Counted from the stretch's first letter, positions 10,559 through 21,037 are shown. The stretch is DNA of 22,371 bases from Mucidula mucida (GCA_015501055.1 JADNYV010000554.1:1-22371), one strand, 5' to 3'. Notes: generated by a model not told the origin, from the letters alone. Numbers and translations: made by a program.

Positions 10559-10636
10559 GGCGCTATAGTGTAGTGGCATCACATGGGATTCTGAGTACGG
10601 TCTTCCCATAACCCAGGTTCGACCCCTGGTAGTGCC
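10559..10636 (+). tRNA. tRNA-Gln (anticodon CTG) with a predicted 8-nt intron
   Basis: The acceptor stem GGCGCTA pairs with TAGTGCC through one G-T wobble. The D arm (GTG..CAC) matches the start of yeast tRNA-Gln (TATAGTGTAGTGG). The T arm CCAGG-TTCGACC-CCTGG contains the B box. The anticodon stem TGGGA/TCCCA closes 15 nt instead of 7, explained by an 8-nt intron (GTACGGTC) after position 37. Removing it leaves the loop TTCTGAT with anticodon CTG. A run of five T at 10656-10660 can end Pol III transcription. A near-identical gene lies at 21278-21355. Confidence 0.92.
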
Positions 10637-10711
10637 TTTCATTGTGCAATATTTATTTTTGAGGACTGAAATACACAAAATGACATTTTTAGGGTAGGGT
10701 CGTGGAAAGAA

Positions 10712-10758
10712 CCTCCGGTGGTGGTAAGAAGAGGTATTTTACCACCCCCTACCGGAGG
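10712..10758. repeat. Imperfect hairpin (GC-rich inverted repeat)
   Basis: CCTCCGGTGGTGGTAA at 10712-10727 pairs with the stretch ending in CTACCGGAGG at 10758, with one 4-nt bulge and a short A/G-rich loop. It starts 76 bp after the first tRNA-Gln and just outside the MITE-like arms. It may be the true left end of that element. Confidence 0.6.
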
Positions 10759-10776
10759 CCATTGTTTTTTACCGCG

Positions 10777-11024
10777 TTTTTTACCTAGCACATGACAAAA
10801 TCATGTGATCTGCGCCACATTTCTTTCCTCAGCTGCTTCTTGTACAGTGAAAGCTTCCTCTACACAGTGCTTCTGCACTGAATTTTACTTGTCAGTGGCA
10901 GCTGAATGACAATATGCTTTAATTTATATATGGGTTCAGACACCACATGCTTGCATAGGACGAGCGTCGAGCACCAAAAGGACGAGGCGGGGTCACATGA
11001 TAAAGTCATGTGTAGGTAAATTAC
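10777..11024. mobile_element. MITE-like non-coding element with inverted hairpin arms
   Basis: Left arm 10777-10816 and right arm 10986-11024 are inverted copies that share TTTACCT, CACATGA, TCATGTGA and a GC-rich end. Each arm is itself a small hairpin (CACATGA-5 nt-TCATGTG). The 170 bp between them have no open frame but contain further short palindromic words (AGCTGC...GCAGCT, CAGTG...CACTG). Short, non-coding and flanked by inverted repeats fits a miniature inverted-repeat element. I could not define a target-site duplication, so the outer limits are uncertain. Confidence 0.4.
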
Positions 11025-11504
11025 CCACCACAACAGAGGACTATCTTGCCGTCGGCAGATCTAGAAGTACTTATCCTCATCCATTCCAGCTTTCCGAGAG
11101 AGTTCTGTCTCACCAAATACAGTATTCTTGTCGTTGACACTGCGTATCGAACTGACTACCCGTGGGTAGAATGAGTTCATTGACTCAGTGCATGGTCGGA
11201 CAAGTCCCGCTGTACGCCCTGGGCATACGGAACAGAACCTGGATGACTCTGCAGAACAACGCGAAACTCATCATCACCGCATTGCAGTTATTGGCATCAG
11301 CCCGACACACCCGTTCAGAACGTAAAACAAGACATGTACATTTCGTTGTGTTTCGTAATCTAGTAAGTAGCAGTCCAGTTCAAATAAATACTCGATAAAT
11401 AGTGCACGTAGATCATAAATAACAGCGTGAGCAGAGCATCTGAATAGCAAATACGAACGAGAGTGTTGTGAGGAATGAATAAGTAAGAACAGTTAACACG
11501 ACAA

Positions 11505-12195
11505 TCAATCAATGTTCTTGCCGGATTGCAGAAGAAGGGTGGCAAGAATGATCGTGTCAAGCAAGCCCTGCCGAATGGCGTCACACGTCATGTCAACGAC
11601 GATGGTGTTCACGCCTCGACATATACGCGCTAGCACGGTGCGCGCAGAACCACAGGAATAAAGCTATGCGAAAACAGGATTCAGCCGTCGTGAACAATAA
11701 GACAAGGCCGAGAGAAAGGCCTCACGTTTATGTACTGGTCCTCTGGTACCCAGAAGAAGCGCTTGCCCTTCACGTCCATGATGCGCGCCCTATCGCACCC
11801 GTCAGCATTAACGAGGCGGAAGAAAAAGATAGCGCGTACGTCTTGTTGGCATTGAGCTTAAGCCAGTCCCCGACCTTTCTCTTGCTCAAGACGCCGCGCA
11901 TCTCGACGTCCGGCGACCTCTGCCACTCGACGAGCGCAATACTGTGACCCTCCGCATCATTCAGCACAGTGTACGTAGGCATGGTTGGATCCGTCACGAT
12001 GGAGAAGTACTTTATCTGCTTCGGGCCAAGCACTGTGCAGGTAAGCACCGACGGGCTGAACGACGTCAAGTAGAACGTGACAAATCCGCCTTCATCACTA
12101 GCAGGTGTCGGGTACGGAAGGGCACCGTACACGGACGAAGGGTACGGCGCGAAGTCGGGATCGCAGTCCCCGAAAATGTTGTTGAAAGAAGGCAT
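11505..12195 (-). CDS. DUF6593 domain protein
   Basis: Three exons (11840-12195, 11726-11789, 11505-11663; introns 50 and 62 nt) give 192 residues. The core pattern YTVLNDAEGHSIALVEWQ, then VGDWLKL, FFWVPEDQYINLY and a C terminus ending LLLQSGKNID, is the layout I know from DUF6593 proteins, which are numerous in mushroom genomes and have no known function. There is no signal peptide or membrane span. The start is the ATG of MPSFNNIFGDCDPDFAPYP. The frame stays open upstream to 12492, but that part lies in a pyrimidine-rich leader and has unlikely composition. Confidence 0.85.
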
Positions 12196-13501
12196 AATAA
12201 GGAATTGGAAGAGAAAAGGAAGTCGTGAAGAAAGAAAAGGTTGAAGAAGAATGAAGGATGAAGAATAAACAACACGACCGCTCCCGCCCAAGTAGCAACG
12301 GACCCTCCGGAAACCAAGGACAGTCGCGCCGCGACGAGAACGTAGAAAGAGAAGAGAGAAGAGACCGCGCAAAAAGTCCAAGGTGGGGACTGAGCATAAA
12401 TAAGGCCGCCGCTTGTTTCCGATGTCAGGGGTCTGGATGATCCAATAAGGCACTGCTCGAAGCGCTATTGTGATGCGCCAGCCTGGGTGCACCGCCTGAG
12501 GCGGCTCGAGCGGTTAAACGTAAACATCTGAACCCTACTTTCCCTGAACATCCGAAAGCGCCGCGGTTTGGATACCATGTTTACTAGCGGGCTCGTTATC
12601 GCGGAGAGGTCAGATCCGAGTTGGTGTCAAGCGCTGGTCGTAAACTTACACAAGCCGCCGCACTCCCGAAAGAACTGTAGAGACTCATCACGAACGTGTC
12701 ACTTCGCCCACTTGACACTTTGCCAGGTATGAGTGGAACATCGTTCAGTGACATACCACGCGTGGTCACGTACAATCTGCCGTTCCCCGCCGTCAATAGT
12801 TAGTGAATGTCGAGAGGATCAGCGCACAATCGAGCAAGAGATAGCATCCCCATCTATATTTGTCGACGAATATCATCCCATCTTGAACCGAGAGTCTGAC
12901 ACAATCCGAAGCAAGTCTGAAGCCTGAAACGAATTGAAAAGCTGTGAGAGCAATGTACTTGGATGTCACCGACCTTACTATACTCACTCGAGTCATATGC
13001 CAGTCCAAATGTATACTTCAGCTGAAAAAGATCTGTTTCCAGTCTTGGCCTAGGAAGACGCGGTAGTAAGCATGCATCAAGCCAAGACTGCGAACCAGAA
13101 AACAATGCACGCCAATTTGTAATACGTTTGCGAACCGGTGCGATACGCAAACCTACAGGCCGAACATCTCTTCGCGCATTTGTCGAGAATGGAATTAAAG
13201 AACGAAAAGCGATGCCGCCTGAAACTGCTTGGCTCTCAGGCGAAATGGGGCTCCCAAGGGTCAAATCACAGGATGGAATCAAGGCCATCTGGTCAGAATA
13301 GTAAGCAAATCGCCGCAATCCAGGAAGTGTGCATAGACTTACTACGAGCATATCACTTGAAATCGTTGAAGCCTGACTACCATCGTAATAAACGAGATAG
13401 AATATCGTTAACGTCTTGTTGCATATTCCGTCGGTTTCTTCGAGATTAATGTGCATTGGATATCGATAGCTAGTGTACAACAATGGTCGGAACGCCGAGG
13501 A
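12196..13501. other. Intergenic: DUF6593 leader, unassigned frames and decayed FAS1 copies
   Basis: The first 250 bp are the C/T-rich leader of the minus-strand DUF6593 gene. From about 12.86 to 13.4 kb, minus-strand sequence repeats pieces of the last intron and exon of the FAS1 gene (see the pseudogene entry). Minus-strand frames at 12596-12796 and 12854-13483 are open but match no family I know. They are best read as decayed sequence, though an unrecognised spliced gene is not excluded. Confidence 0.4.
12862..12951 (-). pseudogene. Decayed duplicate of the FAS1 gene 3' end
   Basis: Two blocks copy the intact FAS1 gene downstream of it in the same orientation. Bases 12862-12883 match 13505-13526 (its last codons) at 19 of 22, with all three differences being transitions. 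Bases 12918-12951 match 13547-13580 (intron 2, its splice acceptor and the start of exon 3) at 26 of 34. Because intron sequence is copied, this is a DNA-level duplicate, not a retrocopy. The distance between blocks differs by 14 bp, so the terminal exon no longer codes the same end. A weaker piece, CGTTGAAGCCTGA near 13365-13377, may be a third copy. Confidence 0.5.
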
Positions 13502-14136
13502 TCAGTCGACGGATATCGTCCCGTCTAGGATATAAATGACACCGTTTGAAGCCTGAAACAAACTTGAGGGCTGTGCGCGCCACATCTATAAGACACATAC
13601 CTCCTTCACTTCCTTGATTCGAATGCCATCGTCTAAGATAAGCTGCGTCCAATCTTCGCCTTGCGACTGAAAGTGAACCGATTTCCCTGCAATGAGGGTA
13701 TCATACGTAGCGGACGTGCTCAAATCCAAAGGATATCGCTAACCAATTATTTTAATGCACGTTTAATTTGTCATGCATTAAGACGAACCTGTATAATGTG
13801 CGATCCTACCCAGCGCTCAACATTCTTTCTTGACATGTCATCAAATTCCTGCTCTGAGATCTCAATATGGTCTTCTTCAGGCTTGCCCTGGTGCGGCTTC
13901 CTCGCCAACGCCATCACTGCCTTGTTCGTCGGCACCAGCACAGTCAATTTCGCGCTCGTCGTCGAGAACATGCTGCTCAACTGCAGCTCGCGGGCGTATG
14001 AGTAGAATATGGACACCGACGGCTCGATGGTGAGCAGGTCGGCTATGGTGGGAATATTCGTCGAGAACATGGGTATTTGCTGGCCGAATATGACCGCGGG
14101 AAGACAAAGCAGCGTCGTCAAAGAAGGCACGCGCAT
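13502..14136 (-). CDS. Secreted fasciclin (FAS1) domain protein
   Basis: Three exons (13789-14136, 13601-13738, 13502-13552; introns 50 and 48 nt) give 178 residues. Residues 1-18 form a signal peptide (MRVPSLTTLLCLPAVIFG). One FAS1 domain follows: IADLLTIEPSVSIFYSY, the conserved LTVLVPTNKAVMALARKP strand, KNVERWVGSHII, then SVHFQ, LILDDGIRI and the last strand GVIYILDGTI. FAS1 proteins are extracellular and linked with cell adhesion and cell-matrix contact. Only one copy of the domain is present, and I see no GPI-anchor tail, so it is probably released or held in the wall. The remainder of the secretory route and partners cannot be read from the sequence. Confidence 0.88.
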
Positions 14137-15256
14137 GATGGATGTAGGTCGCCAAAGTAGGATGTGAAGTCATTTGTTGCACACTGCGTAGACAAACAAC
14201 GACACTGCCACCATCATTTGGCGCCACACTGTGGGCGCAGTCTAGTAGTAGTCCTAGAAGGAATCAAACCCATGTAGTTAGAACCACATTTGAAGGGCGA
14301 TCATGCTAAGCCTGAAGAGTTAGTAGCCACCGTTACGGCCGTGCCCCCTTTAAGCCCAAGCCATAATTGAACATGATTCCAATAGATGTCAGCCCGAAAA
14401 AAGAGATAGGCGTGCACGAGAGGCCATCAAAGAGACGCGATCCTAATTAGATAATTTGTAGAGGCCTGGCAAAAGCATCGAGTCGCTGTAGTTATTCCAT
14501 TCACATCAAGCAATGCATAAACAATATAATTCATTTGGGCGATGGTCTCCTGACACAGTCGACCATCCGACTCAGCCTACAAGCTCTAGGGATCTGCAAA
14601 GTGGTGGAATGTTGAGAGGGATGGTGGTCCAAGGACTGTAGAGTGAGAGACGATTACAGGACAAGACTCGAGCAGTCAAAGTCGCAGGAGAGTAGAGAGG
14701 GGCGGGATGTGCCACTTCCAATTTCAGTCATGTAGCTCAAAATTCAGTTATATTATCCGATAGTAGTTGTAGTCGGGGCTCAGGCTACCGCTGAGGGGAC
14801 GGAATGGGATGGTCCGTGAAAGACGCCACACAAGGGGAAAACGAATCCCAAGGGCAGCCAAGAGCTCAAGTGAAGAATAGAGCACATATACAGATAACCC
14901 GACATGTAAAGAGGATTGGAGGGTGCCGGGAAGAGAAGATTCGAACATTGGTAAGAGCGAGCGAGCAAAGACGCGCCATCTCCTGGAACGAATCGTCAAA
15001 TTAGATCCTCGTGATGAACACAAATCTATGCCCGCCAGAATCGGCGACTGATGCTCTCCTCCAGAGAAAAACGGTATCTGCAGCCTGAGAGTATGCGGTA
15101 TCCCATAAATTGATGTCGAGCCGCGATCAACACAGTTAAAGGACAGAACCATCAACAACAGTAATGCGACAGTGTGTGTAGCAAGTCGCTTAGACTACAG
15201 GAATTCACTAACAAAGTCCCGTCGGCCCCAACTTCAACTTCTAATACAAAATGTAT
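14137..15256. other. Intergenic, no gene seen
   Basis: This is the upstream side of the minus-strand FAS1 gene and the 3' side of the minus-strand GH16 gene. The only long frames (14748-15158 minus and 14804-15004 plus) overlap each other and show no motif. A tRNA B-box-like word near 14255 was examined and rejected. I see nothing else. Confidence 0.5.
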
Positions 15257-16966
15257 TTAACAGTGTTTCCACATTTTGACATAATCACTACAAAGACGTT
15301 AGAATTGTAAATGAGCACCGCGATAGAACACTCACACCACCATAGCCCGCTCGTTCAAATCTTGAGGCCAAGTCGGATACCACAAACTCTGCGCATTCGC
15401 AAAGTCTCTCATGGGTGCTATCATACGCTGTCAGCCTTTATCACTACCAGAAGAACAGAGATCACACACCCGCAGCACGATCCATCCACGGCTTATTCCC
15501 CTGCGACTCTGGAAACCACCCCGTCGTCGATCCGGCCGCCACATTCATAATCAGATAAAAGTCCTGATCAAATGGTGCAGAATTCCCCGTCCCGTTCACC
15601 CACGGGTCCTGCAGCGGCACCTGCTGTCCATTCTCCGAGACCGTCGTCGGGAAATCCCCCAGGTCAAAGAATGGCTCCTTGAACTTGAACGACAGCAAGG
15701 TGCGTGTCCTCGAATCCACGTAGATGCGGAGGAATTTGTCCGTCCATTCCAACACGTACGTGTGGAAGCCGTCCGCGAACGACTCACGTCGCTCTGTCCA
15801 CCAGCTGAAGCTCTTTTCCGCCCCATTCAGCGCTGGACTGGGGCCCCAGTTCAATGTGCCTTGCACAAAGTTTGACCCGCGCGCCGTATATCGCAGCCCG
15901 TTTCCGCGACTTTCGACCATGTCGATTTCGCCGCTCCGAGGCCACTCTCCGTAGACGCTGTCCTTTGGGAGCATCCATATCGCCGGCCACAACCAGTCGC
16001 CCTTGGGCATCTTTGCGCGCACTTCCACACGTCCATACTTGATGCTCCCGCCACGACCTTCCCGTGCGCTAAGAAGTGTGCTGATCCGCGCGCTCTGAAT
16101 GGGGTTTATAATAGGTCCAGTGGACGAATTGGAAACTGCACTGCAGGCTTTGTAGTAGCCAGCGTAATCGAATCGCTGCAATATAAATAAGAATTGAAGA
16201 AGCGCAAGTTCAAACAATAGCCTCACCCTGGATCCCGCGGTAGTTCCGTCGCCTTGAATAATGAAGCCATTGTTGGGTTGCGTGATGTTGAACGTGCAAT
16301 CCGTCAGGTTGTAAACATAGTTGTCGAACACTGCGTCCCGACCAATCTCCTCTGACGTCAATGTCGGTACAAGATGCAACATGCCATCTTTGACAAATGA
16401 ATTCTTAGAGGATGCGGTATTCATCTCAAACTGGCCATTTCTGGAAGGATGATAAGAAAGAAGCGCTGAAGTGAAGAGAAGGAGACCTACCCAGCACCTG
16501 AGGCATCCACCTCCCGCATAAAGTACCCAGAAGGCCCAAATACTTCGTCTGTAGAGCGATCAAACTGCTCGTCCATGACGAGACAGAGGGGTTGTCGGTC
16601 GAGCATTACGTTCCTGTATGTCAGGTAGCACTGAAGGGCACCTACGAAACATGTCAGTTCCGGAGTCGACGGAGAGAAATTTTAACGTACTGATTGCGAT
16701 ACCGACAAATATCATACCATAAACGATGGCGTATGTCATTTTTGCGCGCGGGTTGGGCTTGTCTCTCCATGGCTTAGGGACCGACAGAGAGTCGACTGTT
16801 CCTTGTCGTCTGTGTTGGTGAGAGAGATGGGGAGAAGGGTTGAGCGCATTCTGGGGACTTGTGTAGGCCCAGAGGGAAACGCGATCGATGTGCTCGACAC
16901 ATAACGGTGTGCATCGTCGAACGGATCGTGCAGAGACGTGGCTGCAGACGGCAGGGAAGAAGACAT
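15257..16966 (-). CDS. GH16 beta-glucan synthesis-associated protein (KRE6/SKN1 type)
   Basis: A membrane-bound glycosidase or transglycosylase of the type needed for beta-1,6-glucan in the fungal wall. Seven exons (16901-16966, 16691-16850, 16491-16641, 16227-16440, 15470-16175, 15336-15417, 15257-15287; introns about 50 nt) give 469 residues. A cytosolic N terminus of about 60 residues is followed by one membrane span at about 61-82 (TYAIVYGMIFVGIAISALQC). The lumenal GH16 domain contains NGQFEMNT, YGRVEVRAKMP and GDWLWPAIWMLP. The catalytic motif E280-I-D282-M-V-E285 is intact, and WFPESQGNKPW and MRDFANAQSLWYPTWPQ follow. The last 31-nt exon restores the family ending VDYVKMW; reading on without its intron would give a false stop. 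It diverges from the GT2 gene. Confidence 0.94.
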
Positions 16967-17725
16967 GGGATGCTGGTTGAAACGAGGCCCGGGTCTTTAG
17001 AGTATAGAACGAATACAGGTGTTCCGTAAAGGGCAATCTAGGATACGTGCACGCAGGAATGCTTCACATGCGACAGGTATTGATCGAGCGCGATCTTTCA
17101 GCCTGATGTACAAGTTCCAGATGCAGGAACATGTTAGCTTTCACCGAGTCTGAAGATGCGTGCCAATAGGGTGAGATGGGTGCAAAGAGGCACCAGTTCT
17201 AGATGAGAAGCGAGCAGGGGTGTCGTGCGGCGGCAGTGCTGAAGATACGCCATGCGGGTGGACATTGGCTGGATGACTGACTGTTCCGTCGAATACGCAG
17301 ACCTCGAAAGCCGGATCGACACACGCTGTCGTGATTAATTATAAGAGCCGTAACTTTTCGCGTCATCCGCCAGATATCTGTCCCCATAGATGCGGACATT
17401 ACGAGCGATAACCACTTCGGGAAATCTTTTGAGCCGACGTGGTGATACGAAAAAGGAAAGAGGCGGAGCACACCGATCGCACCTTCCTCTTTAGGACAAA
17501 CTCACCACAAAAAGTCGTCACCGCCACTGGTCATTCATGACATGCATCCGGACAAACGTCGCCGTACCTCGAGGTACAGGGCAAGAAAGTGGGAGACGGG
17601 GAGATTGGCGGCGCCTGGATTGAATGCCCGGTCCCTGGATGCAGGACGAGAAGCACGTCAATCTGCCAATAATAAATCAGCTCTATAACAGGTCATAGCC
17701 TTGCTTCTGCAACGACGTTCGCGCC
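16967..17725. promoter_or_regulatory. Shared upstream region of the divergent GH16 and GT2 genes
   Basis: These 759 bp separate the start codons of two outward-facing wall-related genes. No frame here has a motif. On the GT2 side I see CCAAT at 17666-17670 and a TATAA word at 17684-17688, about 38 bp before the ATG. A perfect 14-bp palindrome, GTACCTCGAGGTAC, lies at 17564-17577. Such a layout could allow joint control, but no known factor site is identified. Confidence 0.4.
17564..17577. promoter_or_regulatory. Perfect 14-bp palindrome in the divergent spacer
   Basis: GTACCTCGAGGTAC is its own reverse complement. Palindromes of this length suit a dimeric regulator, and this one sits about 150 bp before the GT2 start. 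It may equally be chance. No named regulator is implied. Confidence 0.3.
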
Positions 17726-20700
17726 ATGTCTTCTGCCGCCAGCATCACTAGCGCCGGAGTGACCATTCTCAACAGCGACTACGACGCCTTTGACGCTCTT
17801 TTGCATAATATTTGTAGGACCTTTCCTTTGTTCATCCGACGTCGTTCTCATCGTTGATTAGACGAAAAAACTCTTCCTAATAATTGGTTTATTCACCCTA
17901 CTTCTTCGCAGACTACTGGTGTCTGTCTACGTGTTAATGCTTCTAATTCTTCGCCCGACTCCGTTGGCGTCTCGTCAAGCACATTTCGTGTCTTTCCTTA
18001 TGAAAACCCTCACTTGGTCAGCTTCGAGGAAAACGTTCGCAAGCTTAATCCAGCGGTTGCTGTCAAGCTGAAGAGCCCCAGCATCCACGTTGTTATCGCT
18101 TCTGTGTAAGACACTCTTTTACCTATTTTCATCTTCCTGATATCTAACAGTCAACCTGGCGACACATCCATTCAAATCGACAAGTCAACCCGCATCCAAA
18201 TTCTGGACCACATCAACATTCTCCCGCGCGCTGAAAAGGACCAATGCGGCGCTTTCATCGTAAGTGTTACTCTTGAACTGTATCATCCGCTAACTTGAGT
18301 TTACCAACAGCGCTCAGACGACTGCCTTATCCTCTGGGCGTACTCCGTCGATCTCATCATTCCCCTTTGTCAAGAATTCGAGGAAAAGCTCATCAAGTAC
18401 ATCTGGCGAACGCGCGCAGCTCCCAACCGCAACGTGAACACCCCTCCCCCGCTCCAACTCGACTATACTCCAAGACTTCGGTCGCTTGCTTCTACGACGT
18501 CGAATGTCCCATCGGCACTTTCAGAGAAGGAAGAAACGGATGTACAGGTGGTACCCTCGAAACCCAAAACGACGAGATGGTGGAATTGGAAAGTCGACTC
18601 CCCAACGCCGCCGAATAATACGGAGAAGGGCGGATCGACGCGTCGTCCGCGGAAGCAAATCCTTCTAGGGCCTTTTTATGCTGGATGTGGTGCTGCACTC
18701 GCAGTTTGTAAGTCTCTGTAAAACTATGCTTGGGAATCTAACTCAAGTCATCCGTGTAGACTTTGCTGGAGCCGGGATTTCGATCCTTTTGGAAGAGTAT
18801 CTTCTCGATGCTGACGCCACCCGCTTTGCAATGTGTATAACACTTCCTATTATCGTCTGTGTTTCCATCGTATGTAAAACATTATCTCTTCTATCTTGGC
18901 GCTCACCCTCGTTCAGTTCTTCTGTCTCCAACTCATTGGCAACATCTCCCTTGTCATCGGTCCTGTATCTCAATACCACGAAAACTCCGCCTATTATTCT
19001 GCCATCAAACCAGACCCGAATCCAGAGGTCGACAATAACCTCCCACACATTACTATTCAATGTCCCGTGTATAAGGAAAGCTTAGAGTTGACCATGTACG
19101 TTACTTCTTTCCCGAACTCCCACTCCACTCTTATGATTGGTACCAGCGCTCCCTCCGTCTTCTCGATCAAACGAGCCATGCAGACGTACGCTCGGCAGGG
19201 CGGCACTTCTGCAATCTTTATTTGCGACGATGGACTGCAGCTCCTACCAGAGAAGGATCGCCAAGAGCGCATTGACTTCTACGCCAATCACAACATCGGG
19301 TGGGTGGCGCGACCTGCGCACAACGGAAAAGATCCGCAAGGTTTCAAGCGAGCGGGCAAGTTCAAGAAGGCGAGCAAGTAGGCTTTTTCGTTTCTCACTT
19401 GTGTTTGAAGGGCTAACGAATGTAGTATGAACTACGGCCTAGCGTTGTCAATCAAACTCGAAAAGCACCTCGCGGCCCTTATTGATCAAGGCCAGGAAGA
19501 GGCTGAGGGCAGTTCACTGGAGGACCGTGCGATGCAATTAGCGATCGATGAGATTTACGAGGAGAGCGGGCGAAGGTGGAAACCTTGGGCGAGCAACGGG
19601 AAGAGTTTGAGAGTGGGGGAGATTATACTGATCATCGACGCGGACACGATCGTTCCGGAGGACTGCTTTAGGGATGCGGCGAGGGAGATGTATGAGAGCG
19701 AGGATGTAGCGATCATACAGCACGAGTCTGGTCTGTGTCCTCTTGTACTCTTTGTGGAGATTACTGGAACTAATCTTGTCCAACAGACGTCATGCAAGTT
19801 GCGCACCACTACTTCGAGAACGGCATCACTCATTTCACACGGCGCATCAACAAATGTATCTCGTATGGCTGCGCAAACGGGGAAGTCGCCCCCTTCGTCG
19901 GACATAATGCGTTCCTGCGGTGGTCTGCCGTGCAAGACGCGTCGTTCGTGGACCCGGCGGACAACAAGCGCAAGCAGTGGTCCGAGGCTAACGTTTCAGA
20001 GGACTTCGACCTTGCGCTACGCCTCCTCCTGCGCGGTTACACGCTCCGGTGGGCGACGTACTCGAATGGCGGCTTCAAGGAAGGTGTGAGTCTTACGGTT
20101 GTCGACGAGTTGGCGCGATGGCAGAAGTACGCCTATGGGTGCGACGAGATCATCTTCAACCCGCTGGTTAGGTGGTGGAGACAAGGGCCGATCAGTAAAC
20201 AGTTGAGGGGATTCGTGTGGTCTGCCGCTCCAGTGCATTACAAGATCGGCATGATGTCGTACATGTTTTCATACTGTGAGTGCTTTTGGTTCCTTCTCGT
20301 AGATAAGGCTGAACACCATTTAGACGGTATCGCCGCTGCGACTGTTGGATCTATTATCAACTACCTCATTCTTGGGTTAGCGCCGCGTCTAGACAAGTTT
20401 TACCTTCACAGCTTTGAGATCCTCTTGGCCTGCGTCGTCGTTTTCCCCGCTCTCGGTAATCTGGGATTCACACTTCTCGAATACCGAGTGGGTCACCGCA
20501 AGCTTTTCGGCGCTCTATACGAGAACTTGAGATGGGTGCCATTCTTGTACGTCTTCCTCAGCGTTTCTCTTGTCATACTCATTCTCCTGCAGCGTGTTCT
20601 TCTTTGGTGGTCTGAGTATCCACCTGTCTACGGCCCTCCTTGCGCATCTATTCTCGTACGACATGACATGGGGTTCTACCGGCAAGGAAGTCGAAAAGTC

Positions 20701-21037
20701 GACTTTTTGGATTGAAGGTACCCAGCCCTTGTCTACTTTTCTGGACATGAACTAACTCCATCTTCTTCAAGTTCCTCGTATACTCAAAGGCTTCTGGCTG
20801 TCCTTCGTCATTTGCTTCTCTCTCATCATTATGGTGATCGTCTTCAACAGCGACATCGTTCCCGTGGAATGGCAGATAGGTGGATGGCAGTTTGCCTTGG
20901 TTATTCCCTTGTCACTCGTCATTGGATGTCACATTCTTTTACCGGTGAGTAAATCGTAATCTATTTGGTACAATCGGTGCTTAACTTGGTACACGTAGAT
21001 CGTCTTGAACCCGTGGTTGATGAAATTTTCGTACTAA
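17726..21037 (+). CDS. Large membrane family 2 glycosyltransferase (polysaccharide synthase-like)
   Basis: Predicted to build a polysaccharide from a nucleotide sugar at a membrane. Thirteen exons give 903 residues: 17726-17813, 17862-18105, 18151-18259, 18311-18707, 18760-18869, 18917-19095, 19147-19377, 19426-19730, 19787-20275, 20324-20546, 20593-20717, 20772-20944, 20999-21037. Residues 1-150 form a folded-looking domain I cannot name, then a basic, Ser/Pro-rich linker runs to about 260. Two membrane-span groups lie near 264-290 and 303-333. The GT2 core holds D403-D404 (FICDDG), D524-A-D526 (IIDADT) and E626-D627 (SEDFDL, catalytic base). A C-terminal block of several spans runs from about 705 to the end (IVLNPWLMKFSY). 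The plan resembles fungal GT2 proteins of the cellulose or hyaluronan synthase superfamily. The product sugar is unknown. Confidence 0.9.

Larger units (their letters stand above)
10637..11504. other. Stretch without a secure gene between tRNA-Gln and the DUF6593 gene
   Basis: The left half holds a strong hairpin (10712-10758) and the MITE-like arms (10777-10816 and 10986-11024). The right half has one small plus-strand frame from the ATG at 11171 to 11398 (VPLYALGIRNRTWMTLQNNA and on), with no known domain and no sign of splicing. I do not call it a gene. The end of this stretch is the 3' flank of the minus-strand DUF6593 gene. Confidence 0.4.

Noticed and set aside
10689..10700. Telomere-like TTAGGGTAGGG
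   Set aside because: Fewer than two repeat units, so probably chance.
12196..12492. 100-residue extension of the DUF6593 protein
   Set aside because: The extension translates a pyrimidine-rich leader into Leu/Phe/Arg-rich sequence. The family start fits the ATG at 12193-12195.
14240..14330. tRNA-like or SINE-like sequence on the minus strand (GGTTTGATTCC word)
   Set aside because: Only a B-box-like word is present. Acceptor and T stems do not pair, and the central hairpin cannot form a 7-nt anticodon loop.
14748..15158. 136-codon minus-strand frame
   Set aside because: No motif, low-quality composition and overlap with a plus-strand frame. It lies in the 3' flank of GH16.
15325..15336. Early stop (TGA) in the GH16 gene after the ERAMVV codons
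   Set aside because: A 48-nt intron begins before the TGA with a GTGAGT donor. Splicing gives VDYVKMWKHC, the normal family ending.
16560..17036. Long minus-strand frame beginning upstream of the GH16 ATG
   Set aside because: It is the GH16 exon 2 frame read through 5' leader and introns. The spliced model explains it.
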